A stretch of 64,000 nt of DNA, from contig NZ_WWCJ01000016.1 in NCBI RefSeq assembly GCF_009857475.1, forward strand, positions 1 through 64,000, written 5' to 3'. The translations under genes were made by a program, and so were the position numbers. The notes beneath the pieces were generated by a model. It was not told the origin of the DNA, made no database searches, and worked only from the letters and a program-made list of their open reading frames with translations. Positions 18,323 through 27,162 of the stretch are shown here, one piece after another. This DNA is from Pseudoduganella guangdongensis (GTDB lineage: Bacteria > Pseudomonadota > Gammaproteobacteria > Burkholderiales > Burkholderiaceae_D). The first letter of the stretch is position 1. Every line of letters begins with the position of its first letter.

Positions 18323-19087
18323 TCAGCGCCGCAGCAGCGCCATCGGTCGGAAAAGCGCCTGCATTTCCTTATTGCCAATAAAACTCACGTTATACGGGTG
18401 CTCGGCCACAATCTGCGGCAGCGCCTGCACGCTCGCCAGCTTGTTGAGGTCGGCGGCAATCTTCCCCCAAAGAATCAATTTCGGCTGGTGCGCGGCCAGG
18501 GCCTGCATCACCGTGTCGAAGAAGGGGCGCCAGGCTTTGGCGTCTTTCACCGGCGCCACGTGGGCGCGGAATACCAGCGAGGCGTTGAGCAGCAGGAAGC
18601 CGTTGGCGTGCAGCTTGTCCTGGATGTGGCCCAGGGTCTCGGCACAGTCGGCGGCGGTGCGCGCACGCTGGGCGGCGGCGGCCAGGGCCGGGCCGGTGCT
18701 GCCCTCCTCGTCCAGCAAGCCGTCGGCCACCAGCAGCATTTTCATGAAATTGCGCAGCGAGGTGGCCTTGTTGACCGGCTTGGACAGGGCGCCGCCGGCC
18801 GCGTCCGACCACAGGCTGCCGACCGCGCCGTCCATGAAGCAGACCCCGGTCGCGCTTTCCGCGCGTGGGTAGGGGCCCTCGCCCACCAGTACATATTTCA
18901 CCTGGTCCAGCGGTTGCGCGAAGGCGGCAAACAAACGGCCCTGCGTCGGCAGGAACTGGTCCGCCGCCAGCGCCGGCAGGTAGGCCGGATCGGCCGCATC
19001 CATGTTTTCCAGCCCGCGCAGCAGGATCTCGTGCCAGGAAGCGTGGGCCAGGCTGACGGCGCTCAGGATAGGCTCGGCAATGGTCAT
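18323..19087 (-). CDS. Uracil-DNA-glycosylase-like protein with altered catalytic motifs
   Basis: 254 aa from the ATG at 19087 (MTIAEPIL). The fold elements of family-1 UDG appear in order: motif A VLVGEGPYPRAESATGVCF, the core strand LILWGKIAADLNKL, and motif B AEHPYNVSFIG. In active Ung motif A is GQDPYH and motif B HPSPLS. Here both the catalytic Asp and the following His of motif A are replaced (GEGPYP), while the motif B His is kept. The protein also has an N-terminal extension and a helical insert (about 105-145). It may bind DNA or act on another lesion; uracil excision by the standard mechanism is doubtful. It stands between the TPR gene and iscR. Confidence 0.7.
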   Translation of the reverse strand: MTIAEPILSAVSLAHASWHEILLRGLENMDAADPAYLPALAADQFLPTQGRLFAAFAQPLDQVKYVLVGEGPYPRAESATGVCFMDGAVGSLWSDAAGGALSKPVNKATSLRNFMKMLLVADGLLDEEGSTGPALAAAAQRARTAADCAETLGHIQDKLHANGFLLLNASLVFRAHVAPVKDAKAWRPFFDTVMQALAAHQPKLILWGKIAADLNKLASVQALPQIVAEHPYNVSFIGNKEMQALFRPMALLRR

Positions 19088-19158
19088 GGCAGGGAAATCG
19101 GACGCGAAAAAGGGAGGATTGTAGCGCAATCACCGCCTCCCTGTCCGCTGCCGGCGAC

Positions 19159-20499
19159 TCAGGTTTCGGACTTTTCCAGGCGCGCGTTGGCGGCGCGCAG
19201 TTTGCGGAACATGAGCGTCACGCCGAGCAGGCCGAGCAAGGCCAGCGCGGCGGCAACCGACCAGGCGCGCTGCAGCTTGCTCTGGTTCTGCGATTCCTTC
19301 AGGTTTTCCTCCTCGCGCCGCAGGAGCTCCTCTTTCTCGTGGCTCTCCTTCTGCTGCTGCACCTTGGCGGCGCTGGCGGCGGCCGCCTTGCGGGTGGCGC
19401 GGGCATAGACTTTCAGCGCAAACTCCTTCTGGCCCACGTAATCGAGCGCGCGCGCGTATTCGAACAACGCTTCGGCGTCGATGAATTCCTCGTTGGAGGC
19501 TTCGATGGCCGCCCGTCCCTCTTCCAGCTGGCCCAGGTAGATCAGGGCGATGCCTTCATTGAACTGCGAAATCTCGACCGACATGGTGTCGTCGATGGCG
19601 CGCGCCGCCACCTTCGATTCCCGGCTCAGGCGCAGGGCTTCGCGGTAATCCTGGGTCCGCAAGCTGAGGTCGGCAAGGGTCACCTGCAGATCCGGCACCA
19701 GCTCCTCCATACGCCGTTTCTGCAGCGACTGCACGACATCGGTCAGCGCCTCGCGCGCCCGGGCCAGCTGGCCCGCATCGTCGGCGATCTGGTATTCGGC
19801 CAGGCGGGCGCGCGTCACCGGCCCGTCGAACGGGATGGCGACGGCCTTGGCCTTCAGCTCGTCGATCGCCTTGAGCGCCTCGGAGCCGCGCCCGGCCAGC
19901 CCGCTCAGGGCATAGGCCCGGGCGCGCAAGGCGGTGAACTGCAGCAGCGCCTGCCCTGACCCATTGGCCAGCACCACCGCCCGGTCGATATATTCCAGCC
20001 CTTTGCGGCCATTGCCGCGCCGGATCTCGTCCTGGCCGGCGGTGATGGTGGTCTTGACCAGGATCGCCGGGTCGCTGGTTTTGCCGGCCAGCTCGTAGGC
20101 CAGCGCCACGTTCTTGCTCACCTCGCCCATGTCGTCCATCGAGGATTGCACATATACCCGGTCCACCAGGCTGCTGGCGACAATGGCGTCGTCGCCCAGC
20201 GCGCGCCCGATGCGTTCTTCCTCGGCGGCGGCGGCCAGCGCCAGCTTGCTGTCCACTTCGCGGGCGGCATTGCTCACCAGCGAATAGTAGCGGGCCTGTT
20301 CGCCTGCCGGCCACTTGTCCACTTGCGGTTTCAGCTTTTGCAGCTCGGCGAGGGTTGCTTTCGGCGCCAGATAGGAGTGTTCGCGCAACTGGCCAAGCCG
20401 GCTGCGCAGGGTGGAAACATCTTGCGCCTGGGCCGCCAGATGACACAGCCCGGCGGCCAGGATGGACGCGCTAAACCAGCGCGTAAGGTTGCGGCACAT
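19159..20499 (-). CDS. TPR-repeat membrane protein, architecture of a GGDEF sensor without GGDEF
   Basis: 446 aa from the ATG at 20499 (MCRNLTRW), giving a signal peptide/anchor (to about 26, ending AAQAQ). Residues about 30-370 are helical repeats of TPR type (AEYQIADDAGQLARAREALT, IALIYLGQLEEGRAAIEASN, ARALDYVGQKEFALKVYARA), then a charged coiled coil rich in Glu/Lys (about 370-408), a membrane helix (WSVAAALALLGLLGVTLMF), and a short tail ending LRAANARLEKSET. This is the layout of periplasmic-TPR diguanylate cyclases, but the protein stops exactly where the GGDEF domain would begin. It may be a naturally short receptor or a truncated one. Confidence 0.7.
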   Translation of the reverse strand: MCRNLTRWFSASILAAGLCHLAAQAQDVSTLRSRLGQLREHSYLAPKATLAELQKLKPQVDKWPAGEQARYYSLVSNAAREVDSKLALAAAAEEERIGRALGDDAIVASSLVDRVYVQSSMDDMGEVSKNVALAYELAGKTSDPAILVKTTITAGQDEIRRGNGRKGLEYIDRAVVLANGSGQALLQFTALRARAYALSGLAGRGSEALKAIDELKAKAVAIPFDGPVTRARLAEYQIADDAGQLARAREALTDVVQSLQKRRMEELVPDLQVTLADLSLRTQDYREALRLSRESKVAARAIDDTMSVEISQFNEGIALIYLGQLEEGRAAIEASNEEFIDAEALFEYARALDYVGQKEFALKVYARATRKAAAASAAKVQQQKESHEKEELLRREEENLKESQNQSKLQRAWSVAAALALLGLLGVTLMFRKLRAANARLEKSET

Positions 20500-20533
20500 G
20501 CACGACCCTAGCTCAATCAGAAGGAAAAGTATT

Positions 20534-20941
20534 TTACTGCCCAGCAAACAAATCGTGGGCATTCAGGATGGCAAAGGCGATTTCCGGGTGGCGATCCAGG
20601 CATTTTCGTATCGCGGCGGGTACAGACTGGCGCGTTTTGCGGCACAGGCCGGGCCGTTGCGACAGCTCGATCTGGAACCCGCGCACGGTGCGCACCTCGT
20701 TCGGGCCGGGCGCGATGCGGATTTGCACCCCCAGCTGCTCTTCCAGGCGCTGCCCCACCCGCATCAGCTCCGGGTAGCTGGCAATGGTCTCGATGCGTTC
20801 CAGCAGGCGCTTCTCCTCCTCCTTCGTCAGGCGCAGGATACGCAGGTCGGCATGCGGGTCCTCCAGCAGCGCCTCGCGCTGGCAGTCGCAGGCGCCCGGC
20901 GGGCACTCCTTCCGGAGCGGAATCAGCGGCGTTGTCATCAT
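20534..20941 (-). CDS. Conserved-looking small protein with CPPGACDC motif, function unknown
   Basis: About 135 aa from ATG codons at 20941/20938. The N-terminus has a cysteine motif (C13, C18, C20 in ECPPGACDCQRE), followed by an amphipathic helix with a run of charged residues (RLTKEEEKRLLERIE) and a mixed second half. No family was recognised. The cysteines could bind metal or a cluster. It is cytosolic by appearance. The gene is divergent from the hybrid kinase at 21056 (114-nt gap) and lies just upstream of the TPR gene on the same strand. Confidence 0.6.
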   Translation of the reverse strand: MMTTPLIPLRKECPPGACDCQREALLEDPHADLRILRLTKEEEKRLLERIETIASYPELMRVGQRLEEQLGVQIRIAPGPNEVRTVRGFQIELSQRPGLCRKTRQSVPAAIRKCLDRHPEIAFAILNAHDLFAGQ

Positions 20942-21055
20942 TCCAGTATCCGTGCCTTGCCGGGCGCTGTCAAACGCGCCCGGCGGCGGGGCTTGTGTGC
21001 GCCCCGCAAGTTTCGTACAGTGCAGAATTGCTAAAAATTCCAGATTGAGAAACAC

Positions 21056-24000
21056 GTGACGACCAGTTCAACCGGATGGCAGTTCCTCGCCTCCCCAGGC
21101 ACCCTGGGCCAGCAAATTGCGCTCTTTGACTGGTCGGCGACGCCGCTCGGGCCGCTGGACGCCTGGCCCCAGAGCCTGCGCACCACGGTCAACCTGATGC
21201 TGAACTCCAGCCACCCGATCTGGATCGGCTGGGGCCCGCAGGCCACCTTCCTCTATAACGACGCCTATATCGACGTGCTTGGCGCCGCCAAGCATCCGTG
21301 GGCCCTGGGCCGCCCGGCGCAGGAAGTCTGGTCCGAGATCTGGCATTACTGCGGCCCGCTGGCCGACAAGGTGTTCCAGCACGCCCAGCCAAGCTATGTG
21401 GACGCGGTGCAGCTCTTTATGAACCGCGGCGACTGGGTGGAAGAAGTCTGGTACTCGTTCTCGTACAGCCCGATTTTCAACGAAGCGGGCGCCGTCGGCG
21501 GCCTGTTCTGCCCCTCCACCGACACCACGGCCACGCGCCTGAACGCGCGGCGCCTGGCCGCGCTCTCGGCCCTGTCGGCGTCCGCCCTGCGCGAGCAGGA
21601 TGTGGCCAGCGCCTGCGCCACCGCCATGCATACCATTACCGAGAACCCGGACGATATTCCGTTCGCGCTGCTGTTCAAGCGCGCCGGCGACGGCGTGCGC
21701 CTGCAGCAGACTGCGCACGTGGCGGAAGCGGCCTGCGACATGGCGCTGTGGCCGGTGCAGGAAGTGCTGGCCAGCGGCGCCGCGCGGGTCGTGCCCACCG
21801 CCGCCCTGCCCGGCTTGCCGCTTGGCCTGGCCGGGCAGCCGGTGCGCGAAGCGCTGGCCCTGCCCGTGACCGACGGCGTGCTGGTGCTGGGCATCAGCCC
21901 GGCGCGCCGGCTCGACACCGAGTACCGCACGTTCTGCGAACTGGTGGCCGGCCAGGTCACGGCGGCGGTGCAGAACGCCGGCGCCGCCGCCGAGCAGCGC
22001 CAGCGCGCCGAAGCGCTGGCTGAACTGGACCGCGCCAAGACCGCCTTCTTCAGCAACGTCAGCCACGAATTCCGCACCCCTCTGACCTTGCTGCTCGGCC
22101 CCATCGAGGAAGCGCTGCAGGATGCCGTGCACCGCCTGCCGTCCGCCCACCACGAGCGCCTGCAACTGGCGCGCCGCAACGCCCTGCGCCTGCAGAAACT
22201 GGTCAACACCCTGCTCGATTTCTCGCGCGTGCAGGCCGGCCGCATGCAGGCCAGCTTTGCCGAAGTGGACCTGGAGGCGCTCACGCGCGACCTGGCCAGC
22301 GGTTTCCGCTCGGTCATCGAGGGCGCCGGGCTGCGCCTGAACGTCGCCTGCGGGCCGCTGTCCAGCCATGCCTGGGTCGACGTGGCGCTGTTCGAGAAGA
22401 TCGTCCTCAACCTGCTGTCGAACGCCTTCAAATTCACTTTTGAGGGCGGCATCAGCGTCACGCTGCACCAGCAGGGCCAGCACGCCGTGCTGGCGGTGAG
22501 CGACACCGGCGTCGGCATCGCGCCCAACCAGCAGCAGCACATCTTCGAGCGCTTCCACCGCATCGAAGGCGCGCGCTCGCGCACGCACGAAGGCTCGGGC
22601 ATCGGCCTGGCGCTGGTGCGCGACCTGGTGGAGCTGCTGCACGGCAGCATCGCCCTGCACAGCACGCCCGACGTCGGCAGCACCTTCACCATCACCCTGC
22701 CGCTGGGCCGCGCCCACCTGCGCGACGAGCAGTTGACCAGCGCGCCGGGCGGCGGCCTGGGCCACGCGCGCGACGCCTTCCTGATGGAGGCGCAGCGCTG
22801 GCTGCCGGAGGCGGACGAGGAGGATGGCTTCCTCGACCTGGCCGACGACGACAGCGTGCTGACTGTGGGCGCCCACGTGCTGGTGGTGGACGACAACACC
22901 GACATGCGCGACTACCTGGCGCGCCTGCTGCGCCTGCGCTGGCATGTCAGCACCGCCGCCAACGGGCGCGAGGCCTTGCGCCTGATGGAGGGCGCGCTGC
23001 CCGACCTGGTGGTGTCGGATGTCATGATGCCGGAGCTGGACGGCTTTGGCCTGATCGCCGCCATGCGCACCAGCCACGCCCTGCACGACATACCGATCCT
23101 GGTGCTGTCGGCGCGCGCCGGCGAGGAGGCCCGCATCGAGGGCGTGAACGCCGGCGCCGACGATTACCTGGTCAAGCCCTTCTCCGCGCGCGAACTGGTG
23201 ACGCGGGTCGACTCGCAGCTGATGCGCGCGCGCATCCGCCAGACCGAACGCGCCCACATGGCGCGCATGGCCGACACCTTCCAGCAGGCGCCGGCGGCCA
23301 TCGCCATCGTGCGCGGGCGCCAGCTGCATTTCGAGCTGGCCAATGAGCGCTTCGTGGAGCTGAGCGGCCACCGCGACCTGGTGGGCTGGCCGCTGCGCAG
23401 CGCCTTCCCTGAGCTGGAGGGCCAGGGCATGACGGAGGAACTGGAACAGGCCCTGGCCAGCGGCGCGCCGGTGATCGGCAAGGCGCGCCTGGTCATGCTC
23501 AAGCGCGAAGGCGAGCTGCAGGAATGCTATTTCGATTACGTACACCAGCCGGTGCGCAATGCGCGCGGCGAGGTGGAGCGCATTGTGATCGTCGCCTTTG
23601 AAGTGACGGAGCTGGTGCGCGCGCGGCGCGACGCCGAACTGGCTAACCGCACCAAGGACGACTTCCTGGCGATGGTGGGCCACGAGCTGCGCAACCCGCT
23701 CTCGCCGATCCTGATCGCGCTCGAGCTGATGCGCCTGAAGGGCCTGGGCAGCCTGGCGCGCGAGCATGCGGCGATCGAGCGCCAGGCGCATCACCTGGTG
23801 CGCCTGGTGGACGACCTGCTGGACGTGGCGCGCATCGCCCAGGGCAAGATCGCCCTGCGCCTCGAGCGCGTGGAGCTTTCCAGGCTGCTGGCGCAGGCGC
23901 TGGAGACGGTCAGCGGCCTGCTGGAAGAACGCCAGCAAAGCCTGGCGCTGGCGGTGCCGGACAGCGGCCTGGCCCTGAACGCCGACCCGATGCGCTTTGT

Positions 24001-24745
24001 GCAGGTGCTGGTCAACTTGCTGACCAACGCCGCCAAGTATTCCAACCCGGGCGGCCACATCTCCGTGCGCGCCTGGGCCGAGCAAGGGCGCGCCGTGCTG
24101 GCGGTGCGCGATACCGGCATCGGCATCGCCGAGGACATGCTGCCCCAGCTGTTCGACAAATTCGTGCAGGCGCCGCAATCGCTGGACCGCTCGCGCGGCG
24201 GCCTGGGCCTGGGCCTGTCGATCGCGCGCAGCCTGGTGGAGCTGCACGGCGGCCAGATTTCCGCCTTCAGCGACGGCACCGGCAGCGGCAGCGAGTTCGT
24301 GGTGCGCGTGCCGCTGGCCGACGAGCATGCCCGTTTGTCCATGGCGCCGTGCCCGGACGCCGGGCCCGAAGCGCCCGCCACGACGTCGCCGATGCGGGTG
24401 CTGCTGGTGGACGACAACCAGGACGTGCTGCAAGGCTTGCGCGCCCTGCTCGAGGTGCGCGGGCACGAGGTGCAGGCCGTGGCCGACCCGGCCAGCGCGC
24501 TGCGCACCTGCGCCAGCTTCGTCCCCGACCTGGCCATCCTCGACATCGGCCTGCCCGGCATGGACGGCTATGAGCTGGCCGGCGAGCTGCGGCGCCAGCC
24601 GGGCTTTGACAACACGCGCCTGGTGGCCTTGTCCGGCTACGGCCAGCAAGCGGACCAGGCCCGCTCGCGTGCCGCCGGCTTTGCCGCCCACCTGGTCAAA
24701 CCGATTACGCCGGCGCAGCTGTATTCCCTGCTGGCGAAGCACTAG
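21056..24745 (+). CDS. Hybrid histidine kinase with two kinase cores and two receiver domains
   Basis: 1229 aa from a GTG start. Domains in order: PAS-like sensor (about 20-160), GAF-like domain (about 170-310), HisKA with phospho-His H337 (SNVSHEFRTPLTLLLG), HATPase (N box VLNLLSNAFKFT; DTGVGIAPNQQQHIFERF), receiver 1 with D655 (LVVSDVMMPELDGFG), PAS (about 735-850), a second HisKA with H876 (MVGHELRNPLSPIL), second HATPase (VNLLTNAAKYSN; GGLGLGLSIARSLVELHGG), and receiver 2 with D1163 (LAILDIGLPGMDGYEL). There are no membrane helices, so it is cytosolic. No output regulator is adjacent; a diguanylate cyclase follows 74 nt downstream. The signal is unknown. Confidence 0.9.
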   Translation: MTTSSTGWQFLASPGTLGQQIALFDWSATPLGPLDAWPQSLRTTVNLMLNSSHPIWIGWGPQATFLYNDAYIDVLGAAKHPWALGRPAQEVWSEIWHYCGPLADKVFQHAQPSYVDAVQLFMNRGDWVEEVWYSFSYSPIFNEAGAVGGLFCPSTDTTATRLNARRLAALSALSASALREQDVASACATAMHTITENPDDIPFALLFKRAGDGVRLQQTAHVAEAACDMALWPVQEVLASGAARVVPTAALPGLPLGLAGQPVREALALPVTDGVLVLGISPARRLDTEYRTFCELVAGQVTAAVQNAGAAAEQRQRAEALAELDRAKTAFFSNVSHEFRTPLTLLLGPIEEALQDAVHRLPSAHHERLQLARRNALRLQKLVNTLLDFSRVQAGRMQASFAEVDLEALTRDLASGFRSVIEGAGLRLNVACGPLSSHAWVDVALFEKIVLNLLSNAFKFTFEGGISVTLHQQGQHAVLAVSDTGVGIAPNQQQHIFERFHRIEGARSRTHEGSGIGLALVRDLVELLHGSIALHSTPDVGSTFTITLPLGRAHLRDEQLTSAPGGGLGHARDAFLMEAQRWLPEADEEDGFLDLADDDSVLTVGAHVLVVDDNTDMRDYLARLLRLRWHVSTAANGREALRLMEGALPDLVVSDVMMPELDGFGLIAAMRTSHALHDIPILVLSARAGEEARIEGVNAGADDYLVKPFSARELVTRVDSQLMRARIRQTERAHMARMADTFQQAPAAIAIVRGRQLHFELANERFVELSGHRDLVGWPLRSAFPELEGQGMTEELEQALASGAPVIGKARLVMLKREGELQECYFDYVHQPVRNARGEVERIVIVAFEVTELVRARRDAELANRTKDDFLAMVGHELRNPLSPILIALELMRLKGLGSLAREHAAIERQAHHLVRLVDDLLDVARIAQGKIALRLERVELSRLLAQALETVSGLLEERQQSLALAVPDSGLALNADPMRFVQVLVNLLTNAAKYSNPGGHISVRAWAEQGRAVLAVRDTGIGIAEDMLPQLFDKFVQAPQSLDRSRGGLGLGLSIARSLVELHGGQISAFSDGTGSGSEFVVRVPLADEHARLSMAPCPDAGPEAPATTSPMRVLLVDDNQDVLQGLRALLEVRGHEVQAVADPASALRTCASFVPDLAILDIGLPGMDGYELAGELRRQPGFDNTRLVALSGYGQQADQARSRAAGFAAHLVKPITPAQLYSLLAKH

Positions 24746-24819
24746 TTTGTTGCAAATTTTCCACTTATGTTGCTGATAGGGAAATAAAATCCGCACGGGC
24801 GTGCTACACTTTGCAGCCC

Positions 24820-26493
24820 ATGCTGAACCACGCCCATCGCCGACTGTTGCTGCGCCTGGCGGCTGCCTGCTGGCTCGCCAGCGCGGCGGCCCACGCGGTC
24901 GCCGATGACCGGCGCGTGCTGGTGCTGTACTCGCTGGGCGCCGACTCCTCCTCGGCCTGGCAAAGGCTGGTCCACAAAGGCATGTACGAAGAACTGGGCC
25001 GCAGCAGCCAGGGCGCCACGCCGGCCATTTTCGAGGAACGCTTCGACGCCAACCGGGTCGGCGAGGACAAGGCGGTCGAGGGCATGGCGCCCTACCTGGC
25101 AACCAAATACGCCGACGTAAAATTCGACGCCATCGTCACCGAGAACTTCGTCGCCTCCCGCTTCCTGGCCAGCCACCCCGAACTGTTCCCGGGCGTGCCG
25201 CGCCACTACGTCAACCACGGCCGCGACCAATGGCAGCCGCGCGACGGCGTGGCCTACGAAGTCACTTCCGATTTCCAGCGGGCGCTCGGCGTGATCCCCA
25301 TGGTGGCGCCGCATGTGCGGCATGTGGCGGTGATCGGCGACAGCACCGCGCGCGGCCAGCTCTGGCTTGATCGCCTGCGCAGCGCCACCGCGCACTTCCC
25401 GCAAATCCGCTTCGAGATTTGGGACGGCGGCAGCATCGGCGAACTGCGCGCACGCGCCGCAAGGCTGGACGGCAATAGCGCCGTCTTCATGCTGGCATCG
25501 CTACGCAACGAAGGGTCAGCCCGGGTCCAGCCGCGCGACCTGGCGCTGCAAATCGCCGGCGCGACCCGCGCGCCGATTTTCACCCACTCCGAATCGCTGG
25601 TCATGCCCGGCGTGGCGGGCGGCTATGTGGTGAGCGGCGAAGCCGTGGGGCGCATGATGGCGCGCCTGCTGCTCGGCCAGCCCGCGATGGACAGCCAGGT
25701 GCAGGGCTATTACTTCGACTACCCGACCGCGCGCCGCGCCGGGCTGCGGAATATCCCGCACGATGCGGTCATGCTGAACCGGCCGCACAATGTGTGGGAG
25801 CTGTACCGCTGGCAGATCGTGTCGGTGATCGGGTTGGTGGTCTTTGAGGGCGTGCTGATCACGGCCCTGGTGCTGTCGCTGCGCTCGCGCCGGCGCACCA
25901 TGAAGGAGTTGGCGTCGGAACGCAACAACCTGGAGGACCGCATCCTGCAGCGCACGCTGGAGCTGCTGCAGGCCAACCGCAAGCTGGAGGAGCTGGCCAC
26001 CACCGACCCGCTGACCGGCATTGCCAACCGGCGCAAGATGACGGAGCAGATCGCGCAGGAACTGGAGCGCGCGCGCCGCTTCCACCATCCGCTGTCGCTG
26101 CTGATGGTGGATATCGATCATTTCAAACGCATCAACGACACCTACGGCCATGAAGTCGGCGACCAGGCGATTATCCATACCGCCACCCTGCTGACGGCGC
26201 ATTTGCGCGCGGTGGACGCGGTGGCGCGTTTCGGCGGGGAGGAGTTCGTGCTGCTGATGCCGGAAACCCCGATCGCCGTGGCGGCCCATGCGGCGGAGCG
26301 CTTGCGCGAGAAGGCAGCGCAACTGCGCATGCTCGCGGAAGACGGGTCGGAAGTGGCGCTCACCATCAGCATTGGCGTGTCGGCGGCCGATCCGACTGGC
26401 GCGCCGGATACGCCGTCATCGCTGCTGGTGCGGGCGGACAAGGCCCTTTACCGCGCCAAGAAGGAAGGGCGTAATCGGGTAGTGCAGTTTTGA
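24820..26493 (+). CDS. Membrane diguanylate cyclase with periplasmic ABC-binding-like sensor
   Basis: 557 aa from the ATG at 24820 (MLNHAHRR), 9 nt after a possible TTG. A signal peptide (to about 28) leads to a periplasmic domain like ABC substrate-binding proteins (RRVLVLYSLGADSSSAW; GVPRHYVNHGRDQW; HVRHVAVIGDSTARG). A membrane helix at about 330-350 is followed by a coiled coil and a GGDEF domain. The active site is GGEEF at 472-476 with an intact RAVD inhibitory I-site five residues before it, so c-di-GMP synthesis with product feedback is expected. It follows the hybrid kinase on the same strand, so a joint role in signalling is possible but not shown. Confidence 0.9.
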   Translation: MLNHAHRRLLLRLAAACWLASAAAHAVADDRRVLVLYSLGADSSSAWQRLVHKGMYEELGRSSQGATPAIFEERFDANRVGEDKAVEGMAPYLATKYADVKFDAIVTENFVASRFLASHPELFPGVPRHYVNHGRDQWQPRDGVAYEVTSDFQRALGVIPMVAPHVRHVAVIGDSTARGQLWLDRLRSATAHFPQIRFEIWDGGSIGELRARAARLDGNSAVFMLASLRNEGSARVQPRDLALQIAGATRAPIFTHSESLVMPGVAGGYVVSGEAVGRMMARLLLGQPAMDSQVQGYYFDYPTARRAGLRNIPHDAVMLNRPHNVWELYRWQIVSVIGLVVFEGVLITALVLSLRSRRRTMKELASERNNLEDRILQRTLELLQANRKLEELATTDPLTGIANRRKMTEQIAQELERARRFHHPLSLLMVDIDHFKRINDTYGHEVGDQAIIHTATLLTAHLRAVDAVARFGGEEFVLLMPETPIAVAAHAAERLREKAAQLRMLAEDGSEVALTISIGVSAADPTGAPDTPSSLLVRADKALYRAKKEGRNRVVQF

Positions 26494-26517
26494 ACCGGGA
26501 AACCGGCCAATACCGCC

Positions 26518-27162
26518 TTACTCGAAATCCGGCTGGGCGGAAGGATGCGCAGCCTTGAAAGCCGGCAGCTCTGCGCAATTCTCCGCAATGCGGGCTACAT
26601 TCGGATACGGCGCCAGATCGATCTCAAAGCGGTGCGCATTGAACACCTGCGGCACCAGACAGCAATCCGCAATGGTCGGCGTATCGCCATAGCTGAACCG
26701 TCCCATATCGCCATCGCGCTCCAGATGCGCCTCCAGCGTGGCCATGCCCTCGCGCATCCAATGGCGATACCACTCCATCTTCTGCTCCTCGGACAGCCCC
26801 AGCGGCCCCTTCAGGTACTTCAGCACGCGCAAATTGGTGATCGGGTGCGTATCGCTGGCAATGGTCTGCGCCAGCGCGCGCACGCGCGCGCGGCCCACTG
26901 CATCCTGCGGCAGCAAGGGCACCAGCGGATGCACCTCCTCCAGGTACTCGATGATAGCCAGCGACTGCGTCAGTACAATACCGTTGTCCTCCAGCGTCGG
27001 CACCAGCCCGGCCGGGTTCACGGCGCGGTAGGCCGGCGCCAGTTGCTCGCCGCCGTCGCGCAGCAAGTGCACCGGCAGCGCGTCGTACGCCAGGCCTTTC
27101 AGGTTGAGCGCAATGCGGACGCGGTAGGCGGCCGAACTGCGGAAGTAGGTATAGAGCTTCAT
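26518..27162 (-). CDS. maiA: Maleylacetoacetate/maleylpyruvate isomerase (zeta-class GST)
   Basis: 214 aa. The N-terminal thioredoxin-like domain carries the zeta-GST glutathione site SSAAYRVRIALNLKG, then VPTLEDNGIVLTQSLAIIEYLE; the C-terminal helical domain has SYGDTPTIADCCLVPQVFNA. It isomerises the cis double bond of maleylacetoacetate (homogentisate route) or maleylpyruvate (gentisate route) using glutathione. It is the third gene of a minus-strand operon; the ATG overlaps the FAH stop by 4 nt. The partners do not settle which of the two routes is used. Confidence 0.9.
   Translation of the reverse strand: MKLYTYFRSSAAYRVRIALNLKGLAYDALPVHLLRDGGEQLAPAYRAVNPAGLVPTLEDNGIVLTQSLAIIEYLEEVHPLVPLLPQDAVGRARVRALAQTIASDTHPITNLRVLKYLKGPLGLSEEQKMEWYRHWMREGMATLEAHLERDGDMGRFSYGDTPTIADCCLVPQVFNAHRFEIDLAPYPNVARIAENCAELPAFKAAHPSAQPDFE

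Noticed and set aside
17741-19408. 555-codon plus-strand open frame across iscR, the UDG-like gene and their gap
   Set aside because: It is antisense to two identified genes and an operator, and has no start signal or domain.
21068-25102. 1344-codon open frame on the minus strand opposite the hybrid kinase
   Set aside because: It is antisense to a complete, well-motifed kinase, has no domain motifs of its own, and is rich in Gln, His, Arg and Ala as expected from the complementary strand of GC-rich coding DNA.
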